From Macrothele yani (Eukaryota; Arthropoda; Arachnida; Araneae; Macrothelidae): a stretch of DNA of 64,000 bases. This document shows positions 22,841 to 34,025 of this stretch, one piece after another. A program made the position numbers and the translations under genes. Under the pieces are notes generated by a model. The model saw only the letters and a program-made list of their open reading frames with translations, ran no database searches and was not told the origin of the DNA. The stretch spans positions 12,106,984 to 12,170,983 of the forward strand of contig CM077034.1 of assembly GCA_039090855.1 (NCBI GenBank), read 5' to 3'. Each line of letters starts with the position of its first letter. The first letter of the stretch is position 1.

Positions 22841-24556
22841 TGGCCAAACCACCAAAGCATATTGGTCTCCACCTTGCTAACAACATTTTGCTTCACATCA
22901 CACAACTGCAATACATCTTCATTCCTCACACAATCAGACCGTGTCTTGCCACAAACCCCGTAAGTAACGCATTTCTCCAGCACACTAAACGACTCCTATG
23001 TTTCTTCTGCAGTACCCAGGTTTCACTGCCATACATCAGAGTAGGAACAATTACTGTTTCATACACAGTCGTGCGGAACTCTCTAGAGAACCCATCATTC
23101 CTGTGAAAACCTCCCAGAGCAGCTATGACTTTCAAAGAAGAATTCACTCTCCTACTGATTTCACCATCCAACCTGGTCAATCACAGTGCCATTTATACTT
23201 ACATTACATTCAGTGCTACCCATTCCTCTCTCAAACACCATAACTCTGGTTTTCCCTTATTTATACTCAGTTTGAATTTCATGCAAACTTCGTGCATCCA
23301 GTCAACATACTCTGCAACTCACTTTTGCTCTCTGCCACCAGGACAGTGTCATCAGCATACAGCAATCTGCACACACGGATATCACCAAGACATAAATCAG
23401 TATTATCTATTTTGGCATCACGCAAGCACGCATCCATAAATATATTAAAGCAGCCATGGTGACATTACACAACCTTGTCTAACTCCTGCACCAATGGAAA
23501 ACCATTTTGATAAAACACCATTCACTCGTACACAAACTCTACTACAAGCATACATGGCTTTTACACTATTAAGTCGATTCCCAGTAACGCCATATTCATT
23601 CAATACCTTCCACAAAAGTGTCCTATTGACTCGGTCGTAAGCTTTCTCTAAATCTATGAAGGCAGTAAAAACTTTCTTCCCAACAGCCAGATACTTTTCA
23701 ATCATCATGCGTAATGCAAAAATCTGGTTAGTGCAGCCTTTACCAGGCATAAAACCACTCTGAACATCCCACACTTTCAATGATGTAAGACCCCGTACTT
23801 TTTCAATAACAACCTTACCACACACTTTCCCTGGCACACTCAGTAGGCTAATACCACGATAGTTCTTGCATTCAGTCTGATCACCTTTTCCCTTATACAA
23901 AGGAACAATAATAGCATCCTTCCAATCCCCGAGGGACCATTCCTAACTCCCAGCACAACTGGAAAAATTCAGTTAACCAGTCAATTATAGAGTCGCTACC
24001 ATACTTCAACATCTCTGCAGTTATGCCATCAACTCCTGGAGCCTTACCATTCTGAAGAGATTTTAGAAGCTTTACACACTTCTTCTCTCAGAGATCCCTC
24101 CTGTGCTTTCATCTTTCACTCTGACATCATTTGCTTCTGCCTCTGAATCAACTTTGCTTTCCTGATCTAATAACTCACAGAAGTATTCACCCCATATTTC
24201 ACTTAACTCATTGGGCTCCCATATCATTTCCCGATCTCATTTTTCACACCACTTGCAACTTTGTTTCCCCTATTTTTCCCCGAGTCTCATTATTACTTCC
24301 AAAAGGACTTCCTATCTTTCCAAAACACCAATTCATGCCTTTCCACCTTCCCCTTCCTATCTTTTTGCCTTACTGTGGCGAACCAGCTTAGCAGCTTCAC
24401 GCTTCTTACAGCGATATTCATCCACAGAGACTCTACCTTGCAACATCCCCAAATAGGCTTCCTTCTTTTTCTTTACTGCCTCGTCAATCTCACTATTCCA
24501 CCAAGCATCACCTCTATTGTTACCGATATTTTTCGCCAGATTAAAAAGTTCATTTT
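22700..24556 (-). pseudogene. LINE reverse transcriptase (CR1/RTE-like), broken
   Basis: The protein would be the RT part of a non-LTR retrotransposon that copies its RNA at a nicked target. In order, the pieces are an upstream segment AWWNSEIDEAVKKKKEAYLG (about 24500), YKGKGDQTECKNYRGISLLS (23890), SGFMPGKGC, FTAFIDLEKAYDRVN with the first catalytic Asp (about 23650), and GAGVRQGCVMSPWL (23460). The YADD box (LLYADDTVLVA) is near 23345 and the DGEISRRVNSSLKVIAA segment near 23170. The C-terminal WWFGHVERMSDEMLTKK and RGRPRKTWVDQIQECLHEK end is at about 22850-22705. Several frameshifts separate the pieces. The endonuclease domain is absent, so the copy is 5'-truncated. Exact clade not certain. 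Confidence 0.85.
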
Positions 24557-24576
24557 TTTTTTTTTTTTCTTGGTCA

Positions 24577-24668
24577 GTCTCACATGTTGGGTGTGGCACA
24601 CACCCCATGAGACCATGGACCCAAGCTGTCAACAAGGCACTGTGCAAGATGGTGGTGGTTCCGTAAAG
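24577..24668 (+). pseudogene. Tc1-like transposase fragment (family C)
   Basis: A short plus-strand frame reads VWHTPHETMDPSCQQGTVQD followed by GGGSV. This is the stretch that normally follows the first catalytic Asp block in Tc1 transposases. The copy at 13965-14480 stops just before this point (GRVWFIHE), so the two may be halves of one gene separated by the LINE-1f block. Confidence 0.6.
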
Positions 24669-24669
24669 G

Positions 24670-25093
24670 GCTAGAGAATAAGAAAGGGCTGGTCCACCAG
24701 GCAATCAAAAGCAAGTCGCTTTGCTGGGGAGGACGCGACGTCACTGCGAGCACACTGACGATTTGGGATTCTGCCTTCGAAGGCAGAAGTTCATAGCTGT
24801 CGGATATGCACCAATAAATTTTCGCAGCTTCTTTTCAGGTGCCAGGAAATCTTTCTTCTATTGCAGTTTTTAATTTTCGAATTATTCCTTTCTCTCGAGA
24901 ACTCTCTGTCCCGTGAATTGGCTTAAAAATTATTTCAAACTAATCTACCGTTCTCATCCACTTTGGAGAAGGCACCGTTAGTCCCCAGAGTGAGAAAGTT
25001 TTAATCCATTCCACTTAGTAGTTCTAATTCTGACTATTATATAGCTCTAATTATTCTACTATTCTCTTTTACGTGCGATATTTCAAAGTGACT
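24670..25093. other. spacer, nothing recognised
   Basis: No gene or known repeat was recognised. A short perfect inverted repeat (TCTGCCTTCGAAGGCAGA) lies near 24770. Confidence 0.4.
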
Positions 25094-26605
25094 TGTACAA
25101 TATTCTAGAGGATAATGCTTACCTTGGCATTCCTTTCTAGCGACGGGAACATTTCACGCACGTGTTTTCCGGTCTTTGTTGATGTTATTGTCCTAAAGTC
25201 CGTTGTATGCGATGACTGGCTTTACTTCTCACACTTTTCGCTGGGTATACTCATTGGATCTTTGCCTTAGGATTTTTTTTTTTTTGATTGGGGGTTTAAC
25301 GACCACCGTGAGCAACTCAATGGGCTATAAGCAGTCGCCCGTCCCTAATTTAGGGTCACTGGTTTCAGGGAAGGGAGAGAGCCAGTGCCGTAAGACAAAC
25401 ACAACATCCATTCATTGATTGATTGGAGGTTTAACGACCACCGTGAGCAACTCAATGGGCTATAAGCAGTCGCCCGTCCCTAATTTAGGGTCACTGGTTT
25501 CAGGGAAGGGAGAGAGCCAGTGCCGTAAGACAAACACAACATCCATTCATTGATTGATTGGAGGTTTAACGACCACCGTGAGCAACTCAATGGGCTATAA
25601 GCAGTCGCCCGTCCCTAATTTAGGGTCACTGGTTCCAGGGAAGGGAGAGAGCCAGTGCCGTAAGACAAACACAACATCCATTCATTGATTGATTGGAGGT
25701 TTAACGACCACCGTGAGCAACTCAATGGGCTATAAGCAGTCGCCCGTCCCTAATTTTACGGTCACTGGTTCCAGGGAAGGGAGAGAGCCAGTGCCGTAAG
25801 ACAAACACAACATCCATGCCTCACCGGGATTCGAACCCGGACCCCTTTCGGACGAATGATCAGTGGCCATCGCTTAGACCACTGCGCCACTCGCTTAGAC
25901 CATTTGGGATTCAAACACATCAATTTTTACCGTTCTTTATACTCGAAATTTTCGCCCATACTCTGGGCATCTTCAGGAGCGTGGCGACTTTACCACCGAT
26001 GTTCGTGGTTAACTTCGCGCTAATTGGAGTACTCCCTTGTTGCCATTCGTCAGAAATACTTTCCTGGATATATTTCGTTATCAAGCCCGGCTGGCGCCAT
26101 CTATGTTTCGTTAAAACACTTTTTTTTTCTTCTTCTATCCTGGTTTCAAAAGAAAAAAACCGGCAAAAAAAAAAACCCCAAGAAAACCAGGATAGGAGAA
26201 GAAAAAAGTGTTTTAACGAAACATAGATGGCACCAGCCGGGCTTGATAACGAAATATATCCAGGAAAGTATTTCCGACGAATGGCAACAAGGAGTATCGG
26301 ATTCCATTAACGCGAAGTTAACCACGAACATCGGTGGTAAAGTCGCCACGCCCCTGAGGATGCCCAGAGGATGGGCGAAAATTTCGAGTATAAAGAACGG
26401 TAAAAATTGATGTGTTTGGAATCCTAAGGCAAAGATCCAATGAGTATACCCAGCGAAAAGTGTGAGAAGTAAAGCCAGTCATCGCATACAACGGACTTTA
26501 GGACAATAACCTCAACAAGGACAGGAAAACACGTGCGTGAGATGTTCCCGTCGCTAGAAAGGAATGCCAAGGTAAGCATTATCCGCTAGATTTTTGTACA
26601 AGTTT
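25094..26605. mobile_element. large fold-back element
   Basis: The left arm (about 25094-26150, minus an inserted SINE array) and the right arm (about 26155-26605) are near-perfect inverses over about 430 bp. Shared blocks include GATAATGCTTACCTTGGCAT, CTTTACTTCTCACACTTTTC and TAACACTTTTTT near the centre. The loop is very short and A-rich (26150-26180). There is no coding capacity of its own. It adjoins the C-terminal end of the P-element-like gene. Confidence 0.85.
25268..25905 (-). mobile_element. SINE-1 insertion with four body units
   Basis: A T-run lies at the left, then four body units (near 25285, 25420, 25558 and 25693), then the tRNA-like head at about 25815-25890 with box B complement GGATTCGAACCC. 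It is inserted in the left arm of the fold-back. The right arm retains the uninterrupted site (GGAATCCTAAGGC). Confidence 0.9.
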
Positions 26606-27420
26606 TAATCCATTGAGCAGGTGGAAAATCTTCGGCATTTCTAGAAATTGTTCCAAGGGAGGAATCTTTATCACGTAAGCAATAGGCAATATAACCTGCG
26701 ATATAACTCAGAGCTTGTTTCTCAGCATTACATTGCTCATCTTGAACTGTTTTAAGTATGCCTTCGTCCCAATCTTGCAGCCATGGCTCATTACAATTTT
26801 TTCTAAAGCTTCTAAGTCATTTGCGTTTATTTCTCCAGATACTTCATCAAGAATTTCTTGATTATCAGCTGTAGTGAAAGCTTCTTTTAGTAGCTCTGCT
26901 GTCAAATATGTTTGGAGCGTTTTACCTTCTTGAAACTCTGTATTAACTTTTTTTGGAAAAATTAGGCAATTTATTTGCCAGGAATGTGTGTTTTTAAACG
27001 ACTAATAAATTCCGTAGGTGAGGGCTGGTCATAAAAAGCACCTATGCCTCTTATTTGACAGAACAAACTCTCCATGGCATCTTGAGTCAAACGAGTACCG
27101 TATATACTCGCGTATAAGTCGAGAAATTTGTGACAAAATGAGAGCTTCAAAGTAATGATGCCGACTTATACGCGGGGTCTAAAAAAATCGTAAGTCCTAA
27201 AGTTCTTCCCGTGAGGCAAAAGGCAATCCATCCCCCTCCCTCCAATACCGATGCGGTATTAATTACGAAATCGCAACCCTCCGAAAGAAAAAAAAAGAAA
27301 GACAGAAAAAATGCCTATGTGGTAGAATTACGAAATCGCAAACCTAAGAATTTCTCCGCGCTTTGAGAAGTCTCTCTCCTGGATTTGCATATCCACAGTG
27401 CAGTCGCAGCCGCGCATAGA

Positions 27421-27657
27421 AAGCTCCGCCGCCGCCCCGGTGGCGCAGTGGTCTAAGGCGTTGGCCTCTGATCATTCGTCCGTAAGGGGTCCGGGTTCGA
27501 ATCCCGGTCAGGCATGGATGTTGTGTTTGTCTTGCGGCACTGGCTCTCTCCCTTCCCTGGAACCAGTGACCCTAAATTAGGGACGGGTGACTGCTTATAG
27601 CCCATTGAGTTGCTCACGGTGGTCGTTAAAACCTCCAATCAAAAAAAAAGCTCCGCC
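27421..27657 (+). mobile_element. SINE-1, single body unit
   Basis: The tRNA-like head starts at 27431 (box A GTGGCGCAGTGGTCTAAGGC, box B GGTTCGAATCC), followed by one body unit and a short A-tail. The target duplication is AGCTCCGCC on both sides (27422-27430 and 27649-27657). Confidence 0.95.
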
Positions 27658-28045
27658 CTTCCGACTACCAGTTGATTGCACTGATCTTCGACGTAATGGC
27701 AAAGAATATCGCGCGAAGCGTTTTTCTTTGGTAACGGAGCCATGCGACAGCCAGTGTTAGGCGTTGCTTGTTCTTAATCGCACGTGTCTCGCTTCTCCTA
27801 TTATGGGTTACACGGATTCTCTAAAGAAACGGATGTCCTATAACGCAGGATTCAAGTTGAAAGTGGTTTCTTTTGCAGAAAATACTAACAACTGTGCTGC
27901 TTCACGTCAATTTGGCATTAACGAAAAACTGATTCGAGATTGGCGTAAAAAAAAAAAAAAAAAAAAAAAAACCGGACTTGGTGAAAATCGCAAAAGGCGC
28001 TGCGCCGTGGAACGACATCTTTCCCAGAGCTGGAAAGTGTCTTGA

Positions 28046-29595
28046 ATGATTGGATGCCGCCCCGGTGGCGCAGTGGTCTAAGGCGTTGGCCTCTGATCAT
28101 TCGTCCGTAAGGGGTCCGGGTTCGAATCCCTGTCAGGCATGGATGTTGTGTTTGTCTTACGGCACTGGCTCTCTCCCTTCCCTGGAACCAGTGACCCTAA
28201 ATTAGGGACGGGCGACTGCTTATAGCCCATTGAGTTGCTCACGGTGGTCGTTAAACCTAAAAAAAAAAAATGATTGGATGCCGCCCCGGTGGCGCTGTGG
28301 TCTAAGGCGCTGGCCTCTGATCATTCGTCCGTAAAGGGTCCGGGTTCGAATCCCGGTCAGGCATGGATGTTGTGTTTGTCTTACGGCACTGGCTCTCTCC
28401 CTTCCCTGGAACCAGTGACCCTAAATTAGGGACGGGCGACTGCTTATAGCCCATTGAGTTGCTCACGGTGGTCGTTAAACCTCAAAAAAAAAAATGATTG
28501 GATGGCGCTGTGGTCTAAGGCGTTGGCCTCTGATCATTCGTCCGTAAAGGGTCCGGGTTCGAATCCCGGTCAGGCATGGATGTTGTGTTTGTCTTACGGC
28601 ACTGGCTCTCTCCCTTCCCTGGAACCAGTGACCCTAAATTAGGGACGGGCGACTTCTTATAGCCCATTGAGTTGCTCACGGCGGTCGTTAAACCTCCAAT
28701 CAGCCGCCCCGGTGGCGCAGTGGTCTAAGGCGTTGGCCTCTGATCATTCGTCCGTAAGGGGTCCGGGTTCGAATCCCGGTCAGGCATGGATGTTGTGTTT
28801 GTCTTACGGCATTGGCTCTCTCCCTTCCCTGGAACCAGTGACCCTAAATTAGGGACGGGCGACTTCTTATAGCCCATTGAGTTGCTCACGGTGATCGTTA
28901 AACCTCAAAAAAAAAAAAAAAAGATTGGATGCCGCCCCGGTGGCGCTGTGGTCTAAGGCGCCGGCCTCTGATCATTCGTCCGTAAAGGGTCCGGGTTCGA
29001 ATCCCTGTCAGGCATGGATGTTGTGTTTGTCTTACGGCACTGGCTCTCTCCCTTCCCTGGAACCAGTGACCCTAAATTAGGGACGGGCGACTTCTTATAG
29101 CCCATTGAGTTGCTCACGGTGATCGTTAAACCTCAAAAAAAAAAAAAAAAGATTGGATGCCGCCCCGGTGGCGCTGTGGTCTAAGGCGCTGGCCTCTGAT
29201 CATTCGTCCGTAAAGGGTCCGGGTTCGAATCCCGGTCAGGCATGGATGTTGTGTTTGTCTTACGGCACTGGCTCTCTCCCTTCCCTGGAACCAGTGACCC
29301 TAAATTAGGGACGGGCGACTTCTTATAGCCCATTGAGTTGCTCACGGTGATCGTTAAACCTCAAAAAAAAAAAAAAAAAAGATTGGATGCCGCCCCGGTG
29401 GCGCTGTGGTCTAAGGCGCTGGCCTCTGATCATTCGTCCGTAAAGGGTCCGGGTTCGAATCCCGGTCAGGCATGGATGTTGTGTTTGTCTTACGGCACTG
29501 GCTCTCTCCCTACCCTGGAACCAGTGACCCTAAATTAGGGACGGGCGAGTTGCTCACGGTGGTCGTTAAACCTCCAATAAAAAAAATGATTGGAT
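28046..29595 (+). mobile_element. tandem array of seven complete SINE-1 units sharing one target site
   Basis: Seven head-plus-body units start near 28056, 28281, 28503 (head 5'-truncated), 28703, 28931, 29159 and 29388. The outer target duplication is AATGATTGGAT (28046-28055 and 29585-29595). Most internal junctions also carry an A-run plus GATTGGATG, a further copy of the target. One junction (28700) lacks both. The block interrupts the pogo transposase. Confidence 0.95.
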
Positions 29596-30485
29596 TGTGG
29601 GCTGCAGACAAAATGGTTACATTGTAACGCGAACTGGTATATGTTTGCGAGCAAATGAAGCTCACAAAAGATGAAAAGTTTGCAGCCGCAAATAACACTT
29701 TTCCTGCCTCACCAGGTTGGTGCACAAGGTTCATGAACCGCTATGGGTTGTGTCTACGCCAGCGCACCAAAATTGTAGAAAAGTTACCTCGTGACCTCGA
29801 AGCAAAGATAATGGAATTTCAAAAGTATGTAATTCAAAAGAGAAAAGAGACTGCTTTTGAACTTTCCCAAATAGGGGACGTGGATGAAACCGCCATGTGT
29901 TTCGACCTTCCTGGAAATAAAGACGGTGAACCAAAAGGGCGAAAAAAATATCTTGATCAAAACGACTGGCCACGAAAAATCCAGTTTCACGGTTGTTCTT
30001 TCCTGTTTGGCCGACGGCAGTAAGCTACCTCCGGTAATTATTTTCAAATGCAAAACTCTGCCGAAAAGTGTTGTCTTTCAGTCTGGTGTGCTCGTTCGTG
30101 CCCATGAAAAAGGATGGATGAACGAATCCGGAACAATTGACTGGTTAAAGAATGTGTGGAACAAAAGGCCAGGTGCACTTTTGAGGAAACCTCTTTTGGT
30201 GTGGGATATGTTTGTTGCCCACCGTTGTGCAGAAGTGAAAAAAACTGCAGAAAATTCAAAAACAACTCTTGCTGTCATCCCAGGTGGGTTGACATCTGTT
30301 CTTCAACTACTAGATGTCTGCCTTAATAAGCCCTTCAAGGACAATGTGCGAAGGTATTGGGCAGATTGGATAAGTTCCGATTTGCCGACTGAAACCAAGG
30401 GCGGAAATCTAAAGAAGCCGGATATCGTTTCGATTGTGCGATGGCTCAAGGATGCTTGGGATGCGATACCTGCGGAAATGGTCGT

Positions 30486-30738
30486 GAAATCATTCAAGGC
30501 CGCCCCGGTGGCGCAGTGGTCTAAGCGATGGCCTCTGATCATTCGTCCGTAAGGGTCCCGGGTTCGAATCCCGGTGAGGCATGGATGTTTGTGTTTGTCT
30601 TACGGCACTGGCTCTCTCCCTTCCCTGGAACCAGTGACTCTAAATTAGGGACGGGCGACTGCTTATAGCCCATTGAGTTGCTCACGGTGGTCGTTAAACC
30701 TCCAATAAAAAAAAAAAAAAAAAAAGAAATCATTCAAG
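30486..30738 (+). mobile_element. SINE-1, single body unit
   Basis: The head starts at 30499, followed by one body unit and a long A-tail. The target duplication is a perfect GAAATCATTCAAG (30486-30498 and 30726-30738). It splits the pogo transposase at Lys-Ser-Phe-Lys. Confidence 0.97.
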
Positions 30739-30802
30739 AAATGTTGCATTAGTAACAAACTTGATGGCACAGAGGATGATGAGATTTTTATGAGTGATGA
30801 TG

Positions 30803-31844
30803 ACAGTGATTTTTTTTTGATTGGAGGTTTAACGACCACCGTGAGCAACTCAATGGGCTATAAGCAGTCGCCCGTCCCTAATTTAAGGTCACTGGTTCCA
30901 GGGAAGGAGAGAGCCAGTGCCGTAAGACAAACACAACATCCATTCATTGATTGATTGGAGGTTTAACGACCACCGTGAGCAACTCAATGGGCTATAAGCA
31001 GTCGCCCGTCCCTAATTTAGGGTCACTGGTTCCAGGGAAGGGAGAGAGCCAGTGCCGTAAGACAAACACAACATCCATTCATTGATTGATTGGAGGTTTA
31101 ACGACCACCGTGAGCAACTCAATGGGCTATAAGCAGTCGCCCGTCCCTAATTTAGGGTCACTGGTTCCAGGGAAGGGAGAGAGCCAGTGCCGTAAGACAA
31201 ACACAACATCCATTCATTGATTGATTGGAGGTTTAACGACCACCGTGAGCAACTCAATGGGCTATAAGCAGTCGCCCGTCCCTAATTTAGGGTCACTGGT
31301 TCCAGGGAAGGGAGAGAGCCAGTGCCGTAAGACAAACACAACATCCATTCATTGATTGATTGGAGATTTAACGACCACCGTGAGCAACTCAATGGGCTAT
31401 AAGCAGTCGCCCGTCCCTAATTTAGGGTCACTGGTTCCAGGGAAGGAGAGAGCCAGTGCCGTAAGACAAACACAACATCCATTCATTGATTGATTGGAGG
31501 TTTAACGACCACCGTGAGCAACTCAATGGGCTATAAGCAGTCGCCCGTCCCTAATTTAGGGTCACTGGTTCCAGGGAAGGGAGAGAGCCAGTGCCGTAAG
31601 ACAAACACAACATCCATTCATTGATTGATTGGAGGTTTAACGACCACCGTGAGCAACTCAATGGGCTATAAGCAGTCGCCCGTCCCTAATTTAGGGTCAC
31701 TGGCTCCAGGGAAGGGAGAAGGCCAGTGCCGTAAGACAAACACAACATCCATGCCTGACCGGGATTTGAACCCGGACCCCTTACGGACGAATGATCATAG
31801 GCCAGCGCCTTAGACCAGTGCGCCACCGGGGCGGCACAGTGATT
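30803..31844 (-). mobile_element. SINE-1 with seven body units
   Basis: A T-run at 30811 is followed by seven body units (near 30821, 30955, 31091, 31226, 31361, 31495 and 31630). The tRNA-like head ends at 31835. The target duplication is ACAGTGATT (30803-30811 and 31836-31844). It is the longest body array in the window and interrupts the acidic tail of the pogo transposase. Confidence 0.97.
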
Positions 31845-32392
31845 CTGATGACACAGGCATAGATGGGAATACTGATGTTTATGATGACGCGCCGATGACG
31901 GAGAAAGACTTTTTTGAACTGTTTTGCTAGTGTCACTCGGAATCGGATTTTGAAGGGTCCCGATGAAGTTTTTGGGTATGCAAATTAAATTTAGTATTAT
32001 ATATATAATTTTTTTCGTTTTCAAATGTTTTTGAATAAATTCATTGAATTTTTTTTCTCATTCCGGGATCGACTTATACGCGAGTTTCCGATTTCTTACG
32101 ATTTTTTCCTCTGAAAGTGGGGGGTCGACTTATACGCGAGTATATACGGTAGTTAAAATGTAACAGACTCCACGAAGCGTTAAATCCTCGTAGAGACCGA
32201 GAAGAGAAGAAATTGAGACAAGAATGCCTTTTTGGAGAGGTAGCATATGTTTTCTCCCCCATAACTCTGAGATTCAGTATTTCTGACTTCGTTTTGTTCA
32301 GAATTTCCTTTTGTTGTATAAAAAGGGGTTAATACCAAAACCTGCTTTTAAAGGTTTGCTTTTGTTAGGGTGCGGGTAACTGCTATTCATAA

Positions 32393-32875
32393 TGTCTATA
32401 ACGAAGTAAATTTCTCCGTCATTTTTAGTCTACGCCGGGATTCGAACCCGGGTCCACTCATTCCGGAATAAGTTGCTCTACCAATTAAGCTACGCGGACG
32501 TTTTATTCTGATTCCTATCTGCCTTTATGTAGTGTGCGTCCTTCTGGCAGGTACGTCACATCTCCCCCTTATTTTTTTTTTTTTTTTTTTCGAAGTGCTG
32601 GAGAAGGGATTCTCTTATTTTTCCTATCTCGCGGTGTGGAAATAACATCACACCATTGCGAGATTTTGAACGGTCGGGTCATCCGGATAGTTCGGGCGCC
32701 ATTATAACGAAGTAAATTTCTCCGTCATTTTTATCCGCGCCGGGGTTCGAACCTGGGTCCACTCATTCCGGAATAAGTTGCTCTACCAATTAAGCTACGC
32801 GGACATTGATTCTAATTCCTATCTGCCTTTATGTAGTGTGCGTCCTTCTGGCAGGTACGTCACATCTCCTGGTAC
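32393..32875 (-). mobile_element. two copies of a second tRNA-derived SINE (SINE-2)
   Basis: Two copies (about 32393-32570 and 32700-32875) share a tRNA-like head on the minus strand: GTCCGCGTAGCTTAATTGG (box A region), then GGTTCGAA with CCCGG (box B). In the right copy the acceptor stem GTCCGCG/CGCGGAT still pairs. Both have the same flanking part, including GTGACGTACCTGCCAGAAGG on the minus strand and AAAATGACGGAGAAATTTAC. A T-run and about 100 bp of unrelated sequence separate them. They sit inside the P-like gene. Confidence 0.7.
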
Positions 32876-33439
32876 GTTACATGTCAAAAAAATGAATCTA
32901 CTAAACTGAAGAAAACCAGCGCTTTTATGCTCTGTTTGATATTCAATATCCTTGGCAGTGGTTACTGAAAACAAAGTTTTTGCTGATCCTACTTTTTGCC
33001 TCTCGTTCCCTTTGATTGCTATATAGCATGGCAGCAATTTAGGACACAACTTTTTCTCCCCAGAATCCTTCTCGAAAACTTTGATGATGCCATTTTGGAG
33101 CACAGATCCGTTCTACAAGAACAAGTCCATGGTCTATGAAATGATTGCGTAAAATTTTTAAATAGTGAGAAGGGTCTGCAAAAACCCAAATCTTAGAACT
33201 GTTGTCCAGCGGATGATTAAAAAATGATTTTTCGGGAGAAAATAATAGTTCCTTCCACAAGGTCAAACAATCGCTTTTATTGTAATTCCTGTTTTTTTCC
33301 AAGGTTTACAATTATTTCAAACACAAGCCTTTTATTCATTGTACGTTGAAAGTCAAAATACACGGGTTGTTTCCAGGAAGACAATATTCCTCTAGCAAAA
33401 ACAACTAGCACCTTTGAGTACGGACCTAAACTCTGGTCC

Positions 33440-33689
33440 ATTCCTGTATCGGCCGCCCCGGTGGCGCAGTGGTCTAAGGCGCTGGCCTCTGATCATTCGT
33501 CCGAACGGGGTCCGGGTTCGAATCCCGGTGAGGCATGGATGTTGTGTTTGTCTTACGGCACTGGTTCTCTCCCTTCCCTGGAACCAGTGACCCTAAATTA
33601 GGGACGGGCGACTGCTTATAGCCCATTGAGTTGCTCACGGTGGTCGTTAAACCTCCAACTAAAAAAAAAAAAAAAAAATTCCTGTATCG
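33440..33689 (+). mobile_element. SINE-1, single body unit
   Basis: The head starts at 33452, followed by one body unit and an A18 tail. The target duplication is ATTCCTGTATCG (33440-33451 and 33678-33689). Removing it restores the P-like reading between VCYDTG and MDQSLGPYSK. Confidence 0.97.
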
Positions 33690-33799
33690 TAACACACTTT
33701 ACTATCAACGTGTACTTCACGAAAGCTTAAGACGCAGACTTTGTCATTTTCGGAAAGGGTTTCCCTATTTTTCCGCATAAGGAGGAAAATATTATGCAG

Positions 33800-33805
33800 A
33801 ATTCC

Positions 33806-33836
<31 letters not shown>

Positions 33837-34025
33837 GATTGGAGCTTTAACGACCACCGTGAGCAACTCAATGGGCTATAAGCAGTCGCCCGTCCCTAAT
33901 TTAGGGTCACTGGTTCCAGGGAAGGGAGAAAGCCAGTGCCGTAAGACAAACACAACATCCATGCCTCACCGGGATTCGAACCCAGACCCCGTTCGGACGA
34001 ATGATCAGAGGCAATTCCGGGATGA
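33800..34025 (-). mobile_element. SINE-1, single body unit, head 5'-truncated
   Basis: A T-run lies at 33810-33836, followed by one body unit and a partial head lacking box A. The target duplication AATTCCGGGAT is on both sides. Removing it restores the P-like frame (FRCHPGI + LHNIFLLMRK). Confidence 0.95.

Larger units (their letters stand above)
15704..24556 (-). mobile_element. 5'-truncated non-LTR retrotransposon (LINE-1f) with amplified 3' end
   Basis: Reverse transcriptase coding sequence on the minus strand spans about 24556-22700. After the C-terminal coding end, the 3'-terminal ~323 bp are repeated in tandem down to 15704. Units are joined by (ATGT)n on the minus strand. The 3' end of the independent copy at 45070-46045 matches the unit end (AGAACAGCT.AG.GATATGT). 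The unit is therefore the true LINE 3' terminus and not an unrelated satellite. Confidence 0.85.
27803..31930 (+). pseudogene. pogo/Tigger-like transposase, split by SINEs
   Basis: A pogo-type transposase (CENP-B HTH plus DDE domain) runs from ATG 27803 to TAG 31930. The first HTH reads MSYNAGFKLKVVSFAENTNN and CAASRQFGINEKLIRDW. An A-run and a SINE block (28056-29584) interrupt the gene. The second HTH region contains FPASPGWCTRFMNRYGLCLR. The DDE domain is open from about 29655 to 30498 with one frame change near 29890. Its catalytic Asp residues are probably in GDVDETAMCFD, LLVWDMFVAHR and LQLLDVCLNKPF. After two more SINEs the acidic tail ends MTEKDFFELFC. The wild-type target of each SINE is preserved in its duplication. 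The core is well conserved, so the copy was probably active not long before the SINEs landed. Confidence 0.9.
27098..32149 (+). mobile_element. pogo/Tigger-like DNA transposon inserted in the P-like gene
   Basis: The ends are CCGTATATACTCGCGTATAA at 27098 and the inverse TTATACGCGAGTATATACGG ending at 32149, flanked by TA (27096-27097 and 32150-32151). Removing the element and one TA joins the P-like reading frame exactly on the minus strand (YILTT + RLTQDAMES). It carries its own transposase on the plus strand plus four separate SINE-1 insertions. Confidence 0.95.

Noticed and set aside
28056..28140. SINE-1 heads as real tRNA genes
   Set aside because: They have box A and box B but are fused to the body at CATGGATG, lack a proper acceptor-stem partner and are always linked to SINE body. 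They are SINE promoters.
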